Shown here: positions 21,950-31,639 of the stretch, piece after piece
How positions within the stretch are numbered: position 1 is the stretch's first letter
Layout: every line of letters starts with the position of its first letter
DNA from: Dastarcus helophoroides
Lineage: Eukaryota; Arthropoda; Insecta; Coleoptera; Bothrideridae
Assembly: GCA_028583605.1 (NCBI GenBank)
Contig: CM053331.1
Location: forward strand, 7,378,091 to 7,442,090
Direction: 5' to 3'
Length of the DNA stretch: 64,000 bases
Translations under genes and position numbers: made by a program
Notes under the pieces: generated by a model
Databases searched by the model: none
Told to the model about the DNA's origin: nothing
Seen by the model: only the letters and a program-made list of their open reading frames with translations

Positions 21950-24830
21950 CCAAAGGTTAGGTTTTTAAAAACAATGTTGTTCAAACAAGGCGAAATTTTG
22001 AAAAGTCGAAATTTTCAAAACATGTAAAATACTTCAAAAGGAAAGTCAAAATTTTGAGATACTTAATAAAAGGCTGAAATTTTGAAAGGAGAGCTTTTTA
22101 ACAAGAAGCAATTTTCAAACAAGTTGAAATGTATTAAAAAAAAGCGGAAAAAAAAATTTGGAGAAGAAGCCAAAATTTCGAAATAGAAGGAAAATATTTG
22201 GGAAAAAGTGAAAATTTAAAAAAATGATTTGAGTTGAAAATAACAGTGAAGATTATGCAAAGTTTTGAAAAAAAAGTCGTAATTTTGAAACAAATAAATT
22301 TTTACCAAAAGAGAAACAGCTAAAAAAATTGAAAATTTAAGAAATCAAACCCTTAAAAAACCTTTAAATTTCCAACAACTAACATTTTTATAAATGCCCA
22401 ACACTTTTCTAAAATCCAAATATTGACCAATTAAAGCTTTGAAAAGGTAAAAATTTTGAAAAACTTCGAAAAATAAATTAAATTTTGATTGATTTTAAAA
22501 AAAATGAAAAGTTTACGATGTTCATGTGTCAAAAAAAAATTTACAAAAAAAAATAAAATTAGAAATTTTCAAAAGTCGGAATTTTAAGCAAATTCGACAT
22601 TTTCAAAAAAATCTTGAAAAGCAAAGTCGGATTGTTCAAAAAGTCAAAATTTTAAAAATTTTAAAAAAAGTCAAAATATTTACAAGATTAGAATTTTGAA
22701 ATAAAAAAATTAATATTTAAAAAAAAAACATAAATTTTGTGATGTTTTCAATAAAGTCGAATTTGAAATTTTGGGAAAAATGTTCAAAAAAAGCCGAAAT
22801 TTTTTAAAAACTTCGACATGTAAAAGCGTAGAAATTTTTTCAAAACATCAAATACTTCAAAAAGAAACTCAAAATACTGAGTAACTTAATAAAAGGTGGA
22901 AATTTTAAAAGGAGAATTTTCAAACAAGACGCAAATCTAAAGTAGGTTTAAATGTAAAAAAAAACTCGAAAATTTGGAAATTGTAGAAAAAGTTTCGAGA
23001 AAAACTGAAAATTTAAAGAAATTTTAATAATTTAATAAAAAAGTGAAATTTTTAAAAATAATTAAATTTTCGAAGTAGACATTTTGAAAAATATTGGAAA
23101 ATTCGGGAACATCCAGAGAAAAGAAAAAATCAAAATTTCGAAAAAAAGACTGATTTTTAAAATAAATCGTAGTTTTCAAATGGATCACAATTTCGAGAAG
23201 TCAAAATTTTGGAAAATCTAAATTTTCACAAATTCGACATTTGAAAAAGGCTAAAATGTTTATGGGAGGAAAGGGCGGCAAAGTGTATTCGTTGATATTT
23301 CTAGAGTGGGCAGTGAGCCTATTACGCCAATGAAAACTAAGTAAATGTTTTTAATACGGTTGAAGGTTTCGACAAAAATAAATATTTCAAAACACTCAAA
23401 ATTTTTAAAAAAAGTAAAAACTAAGTAACATTTTTAAAAAACCGTCGAAAAAAAAGTGGAAATTATGAAAAAAGGTCCAAATTTTTAAATACGAAGTTTT
23501 GCAATAAAATAAATTTGGGAATAAGCAAAATTAACACCCCCCCCCCCCCCTCCCAAATGAAAATTTCGAGGAAAAGACGAAATTCTAGCCTAAAGTCGAA
23601 ATTTTCAAAAGAAGTGAAAATAATAAAAAGGTCAAAATTTTCAAAGTAAACAACTTTAACAAAGATAGTTTTGTTTAGAAAGGGATCTTTTAAAAAATTG
23701 AATGTGAGAACATGTCAACATTTTGAAAAAAGGTCGAAATTTTAAGGTCGATGTTTTAAAAAATTAGGCAACAATTTTAGAAGTTCCCAAAAAAAACTTT
23801 AAGGAAAAGACGAAAAAGACAAAAAAGAAGAAATTCTAAGAAAAGTCAATATTTTTCAAAAAAAAGGCAAAAATTGAAAATAAATTTTGAGTCAAAATTT
23901 ACAAAAAACGTAAAAATTTTTAAAAGTATGCAAACGACAGTTTTCAAAAAGTCTTAATTTTCAAAACCAATATTTTTCAAATAACAAAATTTACAAAAAA
24001 ATTAAAATTCCCTTAAAGGGAAAAATTATAAAGAAAAAAATTGTGTCCAACATTTGAAAGAAGTCGAAATTTTGAAAGAGTTAACATTTTTAGAATGAGT
24101 TAGAATTTTAAAAAATCGAAATGAAAAAAAAAAAGAAAAAAAAAACTGGAAACTTGGAAATTTTCATAGGAAGTTAAAATTTTCAATAAATTTAAAAACT
24201 TGAAGCCAAAATTTTCAAAAAATATCGAATTCAAAATAGTCAAAATTTCGAGTAAAAGTTAAATTCCTGAAAAGCCGATATTTTAATGAAAATAGAAAAT
24301 ATTAAACTAGAAATATTTAAGAGGCGACAATTTTCAAGAAAAATTGAAAATATTCAGACAAGCTGCACTTTTCAAAAAAGTCAAATATTTTCAGAAGAGT
24401 TCAAATTTTCAAAAACATTGGAATTTTCAAAAAATATCAAAACTTCCAAACGAGTAGAAATTAAAAAAAAGGTTTATTTTTTTAAAAGCGAAAATTTGGC
24501 AACTGCAATTTTTAAAAAAATATAAAATTTTCCAAAAAAAGTTAAAACTTTGAAAGTAAAAAATAAAAAAAATGTGAAATTTTTCAAAAAAAGAACTCAG
24601 ATGGGTTGAAATTTTTAAAAAGAAATTTTTTTTTAAATGTCGAAATTTACTACAAAATGAAAATTTGGAAAAAAGGCGAAACTTTAAAGAATTCGACAGT
24701 TTTTGAAATGGCAACATTTTTAAAAAGTTGATTTTACCAATCAGATTGTCAAAATTTCGAAAAGAAGTCAAAATATTGGGAAAAATAGAACATTTGAAGT
24801 TCAGAATTTAAACTTTTTAAAATAATAAAA
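21950..24830 (+). repeat. A-rich decayed repeat block with internal duplication
   Basis: A-rich phrasing as at the window start. The passage near 22015-22150 is repeated, diverged, near 22836-22970 (shared TACTTCAAAA...CTTAATAAAAGG...GAAATTTT.AAAGGAGA). The passage 22345-22540 matches 5395-5570 and 6455-6660. A run of about fourteen C followed by TCCC lies at 23537-23554. No gene is seen. Confidence 0.5.
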
Positions 24831-24839
24831 CACTTATTC

Positions 24840-26620
24840 GAAATGTTGATTTTTTAAAACATTTTTCCTAAAATTTCGAGTTCGATTTTTTGAAAACTTA
24901 ATTTAAAATTTAAGTTTTTTTATAAATTCGATTTTTTATATGCAAGTTCTAATCTTTTGAAAATTCTGATTTGTTAAGGATTTCGAAATTTCACCTTTTT
25001 TGAAAAATCTAGCCTTTCTTTTAAGAGATTTTTGAAAAAACGCGAATGTGCTTCAACTTTTAATTTTTTTGAAAATTTTGACCATCTACAAAACTTTGAC
25101 TTAATTTTTTTTATTTCAATTTTATTTTCGAAAATTTCGACTTTTCTAAAAATGTACCGATTTTACTAAATCTGGAATTTTTTTCAAAATGTGGGTGATT
25201 TTGAAATTTTGGATTATTTTTTAAAATTGTTTTGAATTTTAGGACGAAATTTCGATTTTCTTGAAATTGCCTTTTCGAAATGTTTGCTTCTAATGAAAAT
25301 TACAATATTTTTCAAAATTCTGACTTTAGTTTATAAAATATAAAGTTTTTATAAAAATTTTTATTCTTTTACAAGTTTCGACATATTCAATTTTTCTCTT
25401 TTTCGAAATTTCGACTTTTTCGAAAACTTGGATTTGCTTAAAGAGTTTTTAAAATCCCCAAATTATTTTAAAAATGATGTTTTTTTCCACTTTTTAAATT
25501 ATCTAAGCCTTTTTACAATTTTGATTTTTTTAATCAAATTTGTTACCCTTTTTTAGAACTTGACTATTGAAAATTATTAAAATTCAAAAAATTTCGACTT
25601 TTTTTAGAAGATTTAGATTTTTTCACAGAATTTTGTCGTACATTTTTTTGAAATTTTCGGATGGTTTTGAATATGTCGGCTTTCTTAAAATATAAGATGT
25701 TTTCAAAATTTCAACCTTTTTGGAAATTTTTTTTTTTACTAAATTTTGACATGTTAAGATTTTTTTTTATTTTTTTAAAATAGTAGCGTGTGCAAGTAGA
25801 AAAGTAAAGCTTGCGAAATGAATATTTTTTGTAAAACTTAACTTTTCTGCCAAATTGAACTCTTTTCCAAAAATTTCCACTTTAATTGCAACATATTTTA
25901 AAATTTTCACTTTCTTCAAATATTCCCCTTTTAGTCAAAATTTCGACTTTTCATCATATTTTGAATAGCTAAACTTTTTTAAAATTTTAACTTTTCTTCA
26001 AAGATTTCCCTTATTTGAAACATTCTAGGTTTTGTTTTCAAAATTTCGATTCTTTCCCAAAATTTGAACTTTTTAAAATATTTCTAGATTTATTCGAAAT
26101 GTTGATTTTTTCTGAAAACTAGTTCACTAGTTTTTAAAGAATTCGAACATTTCGACTTTTTTGAAAATTTCTGCTTTTCGCAAATTTCAACTTTTTGGAA
26201 ATTTGGAAATTTCGACATTTCCAAATTTATCGTTTTCCTGCTTGACTATTTTGTGAAAATTTCAATTTCTTGTCGAAATTTTGATTTTTTTGTAAATTTC
26301 TACTTTTAAAAAAAAATTTCGACGTTTATACAAAATCTCGACATTTCAAGTTTAATATTTTTTTAATTTCTGGAAATTTCAACCTCTTTTGAACATTTTT
26401 TCTAAAATTTTGACTTCGATTTTTCGAATACTTATTTCACATTTTAGTTTTTTTAATATTTTGATTTTCATTTGAAAATTCCGAGTTTTGGATATTGTGC
26501 CTTTTTCTAGAAACTCAAAATTTTGACTTTTTTGAAAAATCCAGCTTTTCTATTCAAGATTTTAAAAAAAAATAATTTACTTCAAATTTCGATCTTTTTG
26601 ACAATTTGGATATGTTTATA
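24840..26620 (-). repeat. T-rich decayed repeat block
   Basis: Strand bias flips at about 24835 from A-rich to T-rich with complementary phrasing. GATTTTTT..AAAACTTAATTTAAAATTT near 24880 recurs near 26420 (AATACTTATTTCACATTTT), suggesting tandem units about 1.5 kb apart. No gene is seen. Confidence 0.45.
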
Positions 26621-26629
26621 TATAGTTTG

Positions 26630-26946
26630 CATATATGTAATACTTCTATATGGCGTGTTGTGTATAATCGCCAGTGCTCTGTCAAAAAGGTGAAATAAAA
26701 GTATATGTCGTACTCTTTCAAGGACAAGCATTCATTCCTTTATAGCGGGAACAGGTGACGAGATGGGCGGGAACACTAATAAATGAATAACAATAATGAC
26801 AACTGACGAGAACAGGGATATTTGAAATAAACTTTGGGATTGGTTAATATATTCTGTCCTTGAAAAAGACAAACATATATATCCATCGCGCCTTTTTGAC
26901 ACAAACAAAGGGACAAAACACGCCATATAGAAGTATTACATATATG
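26630..26946. mobile_element. Foldback (MITE-like) element with 30-bp terminal inverted repeats
   Basis: The 30 bases at 26630-26659 (CATATATGTAATACTTCTAT and the next ten) are exactly complementary to 26917-26946. Pairing continues inwards, imperfectly: GTCAAAAAGG at 26681 with CCTTTTTGAC at 26891, and TTTCAAGGACA near 26717 with TGTCCTTGAAA near 26855. The ~130-bp centre is unpaired. There is no transposase. Superfamily unassigned. It lies about 200 bp downstream of the visible GALK2-like exons. Confidence 0.8.
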
Positions 26947-27151
26947 GTAGTTTTACCTTTTTTATTATTTTTTGATACACGGACATTGTACAAAGAAGAT
27001 GTGTCGATATTTCTAGGTAGAGCAGTGAGCTCTATAAGGTGGGCATCTAATGAAGTGCAAGTTTCAATAAAGTATATTTCGAGTTTTCAAGGTGGGACAA
27101 TGAACCCCCCACCCTCGTAGCTACGCTAATGCATCTTCACGTCGTACGTAC

Positions 27152-27507
27152 GTAAATGTTCTCAAGTTGGTAGACACCGGGGGATGTTTAGTGTCCAAAT
27201 TATGCAGTTTGAGCGTGTCCGATCCTTGGGTGGAAACCGCCAGAAGTATGTCCTGTTGTAACGCCATGGGACAAACGCCGTATCCGCAATAGTCGATATG
27301 TTCGCCGATTAGGTTAACCCTGAAGGCAAAAATATCTTGAAAAGTCACACGTAATTCGGAAGGTGATCCTATGTACCTTCCCGGCACGCGTACGAAAAAT
27401 TCCACTTTTCCGCCGAAGGTTTGTTCAAAAACATTTCGTAGTTTTTCGACGCGGTCATTTACCGGTAATTGACACACGGGCGGGTTCTGCTTGTCTTGGG
27501 ATGACAT
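27152..27507 (-). CDS. GALK2: N-acetylgalactosamine kinase (GALK2-like), first two exons, partial
   Basis: GHMP-family sugar kinase that phosphorylates N-acetylgalactosamine (galactose weakly) in the cytosol. The visible protein opens MSSQDKQNPPVCQLPVND and then carries the N-terminal galactokinase signature: VPGR joined to VNLIGEHIDYCGYGV, with PMALQQDILLAV after it. The GEHIDYCGY form is typical of GALK2 rather than GALK1. The signature is interrupted in the genome by 57 nt (27376-27320) that start GTACAT and end TTCAG on the minus strand. Removing them restores PGRVNLIGEH, so exon 1 is 27507-27377 and exon 2 starts at 27319. Exon 2 probably ends at 27152 before GTACGTACG (GT at 27151), although GT at 27147 is an alternative. 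The remaining ~350 residues and all nucleotide-binding motifs are absent from 1-27120, so the gene either has a very long repeat-filled intron running off the window or is truncated. The start ATG fits the usual short N-terminus. The only host gene recognised here. Confidence 0.85.
27320..27376 (-). other. 57-nt in-frame, stop-free intron in GALK2-like gene
   Basis: The donor is AAG|GTACAT and the acceptor TTTTTGCCTTCAG|GG. The length is a multiple of three with no stop, so unspliced translation would insert 19 residues between Arg and Val of the substrate-binding signature. The family signature cannot tolerate this insertion, hence the intron call. Confidence 0.85.
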
Positions 27508-28079
27508 TTTAAAAACTTAAAAACGAATAAAGGAGTTTCTCCACATCAACAGGTTTTTTAAAGATAAAACACTTCAACTTTCTATTATCAAATTAACACG
27601 TATACATTAAAAAATACATAGATATAACCTGAGTTTGTACTATTTGTTTATTTACAATTGATAAAGCAAATTTGTAAATTTGGGCGACATCTATCAGACA
27701 GTGTCGTAAAAGCTGTTAAGATAGTAAAGTTCGCTACAACATTTAAGGACATGTTAAAGCTTCTACTAAAAGTTTGGCCACTGAATCATAGAGTGCGCAT
27801 GAATGTACTTATTTTGAAATTTATTATGGAAAGTGATAATATTTGAAATATAAGTTTCAATATTGTTTTTTTTCACAGTACTAAATAAGGAATACTTCCA
27901 CACAAAGGTAAACTATTATACTAAACTTAGAAAAAATTCATCGAAACTTTCTTTTGCTATCTAATCGGTTATTTTGCATCAGCTTTAGATAACTAAACAC
28001 TTACGAAGCCTCATAATTAAAGTTTATCACTATTAGTTTGCAGAAAATGATTACTATTCATTATTAGAAAATAAAATCA
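27508..28079. other. 5' flank of GALK2-like gene
   Basis: AT-rich single-copy-like DNA upstream of the minus-strand start codon. No TATA box or initiator could be singled out with confidence in such AT-rich sequence. Confidence 0.3.
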
Positions 28080-28340
28080 TTGTATATGCGTGCGACAAAT
28101 CACAAGATTCGTTTTATTCTTCTTCTTAGGTTAGGACATATGTCCTGTTCTTTTTGTAGCTTCTGTTATTGCATTTGTTATTGTTCCGGTGATGCGAACG
28201 TCCAGCTCCCATACCATCGCTTTGGGGGTCCTCCTGGTGGTCTGGAAGTGTTTGCTTTTTGGGTTTTAGCCTTCTTAGGTAATCTGTCGTTTGTCATTCT
28301 ATCGACCTCCAACTCTCTTCTTCTTTTTCGTACCCATCTC
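28080..28340 (-). pseudogene. Possible C-terminal fragment of a LINE reverse transcriptase
   Basis: On the minus strand a short frame reads RMTNDRLPKKA followed by RPPGGPPKRW, like the basic tail (GRPPKRW-type) at the end of many insect non-LTR reverse transcriptases. Only this short similarity is visible, and the plus-strand frame over the same bases has no recognisable domain. Low confidence. Confidence 0.3.
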
Positions 28341-28641
28341 AAGATTATAATTCAAGTCACATTCTTTTATTGGTATCCTTTAAAAAACTTTCTATCATTT
28401 CCAACATCTATTTTTACTTATGCAAACCATTTAGAGTAGAGAGTAGTGACGTATCTAGTGAGGGGGAAGAGGTGGGGCGACTTAAGTGACACATTTTTGG
28501 GTCAATGGTAGATTGGGGGAACTAAACAGATCAATAAAAAAGGGATTATCGAAAAAACTTTAAAAACTAAAACAGGGCATTTTCAGTCTTCGTCGTCCCA
28601 GACAAAATGTTGTTGACATTTATAAAAACATCTTAAAAACT

Positions 28642-28720
28642 TTCCTGCTGATTGAAATTTTCTTCGCCAGTTGCTTCTTTAAGACGTAACTGGCGAAAAG
28701 AAAGCCAATCAGCGGGAATG
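28642..28720. repeat. 79-bp hairpin
   Basis: TTCCTGCTGATTG at the left pairs with CAATCAGCGGGAA at the right. Inside, TTCTTCGCCAGTTGC.TCTTT pairs with AAGACGTAACTGGCGAA, leaving almost no loop. Probably a small foldback element or a remnant of one. Confidence 0.65.
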
Positions 28721-29149
28721 GAATTACCAAAACTTCGCAAAGTCGATACAGAGAATATCTTATAAAAAATCATCAAATCGAGATCGTGATTTTGTTGAAA
28801 AGGTCCAAAAAAGTATACTAAAATTAATAGAAATTAAAAAAGTCAGCATGTTGAGTTTGAAGTCGAAATTTTGGAAAAAAGTCAGAAATTTGGGTTTAAA
28901 CAACTAATCTTAAGAAGAATAAAAAATAAATTTATGAAAAAAAATATGTATTTCCAGTTTAAATTCCAAATTTTGAGAAAGATAAATTTATTCAAAATCA
29001 ACTTGAACTCGCAATTTTGAAGTTTCAAATTTAAAAGTCGTTTGAATAAAAACAGAATTTTTCAGATAAATTTATCAAATATCTGCTCGAAATTCCAAGT
29101 TTAAAAATGCCGACCTTCCCTTTTCCAAAAATATAAACTTTTTCACGTT

Positions 29150-31612
29150 GAAGTTAAGTTAAAGCTCAATAAAAGTTGAGTTAAGGTTAAGATGAATTTA
29201 AATTAAAATAAAGTTCTGGTTAAGTTAAGGTAAAGTTAAAGTGAGGTTAAAGTTATGTTACAATTATATTAAAGTTAAGTTAAAGCTAATTGAAAGTAGT
29301 GTTAAGGTAAGGTTAAACTTAAGTTGCAGTTAGGTTAAAGTTAAGTTACATAAAGGTTAAGTTTAAATTAAAGTAAAGTTAGGTTAAAGTTAAGGTAAAT
29401 TATGGTTGAGTTAAAGTTAGGTTAGAGTTTAGTTAAAGGTAGGTTAAAGTTAAGTTAACGTTAGGTTAAAATCAGGTAAAGTTATTTTAAAGTTAGGTTA
29501 AAGTTAGGTTAAAGTTAAGTTAAAGTTAAGTTAAAGGTAAGGTAAAGTTAAGGTAAAGTAAAGCTAAAGTTAAGTTAAAGTTAAGTTAAGGTTTAGGTTA
29601 AGTTAAAGTTAAGGTTAAGTTAACTTAAAGCTAAGATAGAGTTAAGGTATAGTTAAGTTAAAGTTAGTTTAAAATTAAGTTAAAAGTAGGTTAAAATTAA
29701 TTTAAATTTAAGTTAAAGTTAAGTTAACGTTAAGTTAAAGTACGGTTATAGTTAAGGTAAAGTTAGATAAAATCTAAGTTAAAGTAAAGTTAAAGTGAAG
29801 TGGAAATTAAGTTAAAGTAAAGTTAAAGTAAAGTTAAAGTAAAGTTAAAGTAAAGTTAAAATTAGGTTAAAGTTAGGTTTAAGATAAGTTAAAGTTAGGT
29901 TACAGTTAAAGTAAAGTAAAGGTAAAGTTAGGTTAAAGTTAAATTCAAGTTAAGTTAAAGTTAAGTTAAAGTTAGGTTAAAGTTAAGTAGAAGTTAAGTT
30001 AAAGTTAAGTCAAAGTTAAGTTGAAGTTAGGTTAAAGTTAAGTTAAAGTTAAGTTAAAGTTAAATTAATGTTAGGTTAAAGTTAAATCAAAGTTAAGTTA
30101 AAGTTTAGTTTAGGTTAGAATAAAGTTTAGTTAAAGTTAAGTTTAAATTAAATTAAATTTAAGGTAAAGTTAGGTTAAAGTTAAGTTAAAATTAAGTTAA
30201 AATTAAGATAAAATTAAGGTAAAGTTAAGTTAAAGTTAAGTTAAAGTTAGGGTAAAGTTAAGTTATAGTAAAGTTAAAGTTAAGGTAAAGTTAAGTTAAA
30301 GTTAAGTTAAAGGTAAGTTAAAGTTAAGTTAAAGTTAAGTTAAAGTTAAGTTAAAGTTAAGTTAAAGTTAGGTTAAAGTTAAGTTAAAGTTAAGTTAAAG
30401 ATAATTTAAAGTTAAGTTGAAGTTAAGCTTAAGTTTAACTAAAGTTAAGTTAAAGTTAGGTAAAAATCAAGTTAAAGTTAAGTTAAAGTTAAGTTAAAGT
30501 TGAGTTAAAGTTAAGTAAAAGTTAAGTTAAAGTTAAGTTTAAGTTAAGTTAAAGTTAAGTTAAAGTTAAGTTAAAGTTAAGTTAAAGTTAAGTTAAAGTT
30601 AAGTTAAAGTTAAGTTAAAGTTAAGTTAAAGTTAAGTTAAAGTTAAGTTAAAGTTAAGTTAAAGTTAAGTTAAAGTTAAGTTAAAGTTAAGTTAAAGTTA
30701 AGTTAAAGTTAAGTTAAAGTTAAGTTAAAGTTAAGTTGAAATTAAATTAACGTTCGGTTAAAGTCAGTTAATGGTAAGGTAAAGTTAGGTTAAAGTTAAG
30801 TTAAAGATTAGTTGAAGTTAGGTATAAGTTGGGTTAAAGTTCAGTTAAAGTTAGGTTACAGTAATGTTAAAGTTAAAGTTATTTTAAAGTTATGTTAAAG
30901 TCAAGTTAAAGTTGAGTTAAAGTTAAATAAAAGTTAAGTTAAAGTTAAGTTTAGGTTAGGTTACAGTTAAGTTAAAGTTAAGTTAAAGTTAAGTTAAAGT
31001 TAAGTTAAAGTTAAGTTAAAGTTAAGTTAAAGTTAAGTTAAAGTTAAGTTAAAGTTAAGTTAAAGTTAAGTTAAAGTTAAGTTAAAGTTAAGTTAAGTAA
31101 GTTAAGTTAAAGTTAAGTTAAAGTTAAGTTAAAGTTAAGTTAGAGTTAAGTTAAAGTTAAGTTAAAGTTAGGTTAGAGTTAAGTTAAAGTTAAGTTAAAG
31201 TTAAGTTAAAGTTAAGGGAAAGTTAAGCTAAAGTTAAGGTAAAGTTAAGCTAAAGTTGAAGGTAGGTTAAAGTTAAGTTAAAGTTGAAGGTAGGTTAAAG
31301 TTAAGTTAGGTTAAAGTAAAGTTGAGGTAAAGTTTAATTAAGGTAAGGCTAAAGTTAGGATAAAATAAGGTTTAGGTTAAGTTTAAGTTACGGTTAAGTT
31401 AAGATAAAGCTAAGGTACAGTTAAGGTGAGGTTAAGTTAAAGTTAGGTTAAAGTTAGGTTAAAAGTAAATTAAAATAATTTAAAGTTAAGTTAAAGTTAA
31501 GTAAACGTTAATTTAAAGTAAAGTTAAAGTAAAGTTAAAGTTAGATTAAAGTTAGGTTAAAGTTAAGTTAAAGATAAGTTAAGGTTAAGTAAAAAGTTAG
31601 CTCAAAGTTAGG
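29150..31612 (+). repeat. 11-bp minisatellite (AAGTTAAGTTA)n
   Basis: About 2.4 kb of an 11-bp unit, best preserved at about 30540-30735 and 30965-31095, where the unit AAGTTAAGTTA repeats almost without error. Outer parts are degenerate, with variants containing GTTAGGTTAAA, GTAAAGTTAAA and single-base indels. A homogeneous centre and decayed edges are the expected pattern of unequal exchange. No open frame of interest. Confidence 0.97.
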
Positions 31613-31639
31613 TTTAAAAAAAGACATATACTTGGTTTT

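Noticed and set aside
28440..28520. Start of another hAT-like element (AGTGACGTATCTAG)
   Set aside because: Weak resemblance to hAT-type ends, but no matching inverted end or target duplication was found.
29150..31612. Interstitial telomere-like (TTAGG) array
   Set aside because: The period is 11 bp, not 5; TTAGG occurs only as part of a minority variant of the 11-bp unit.
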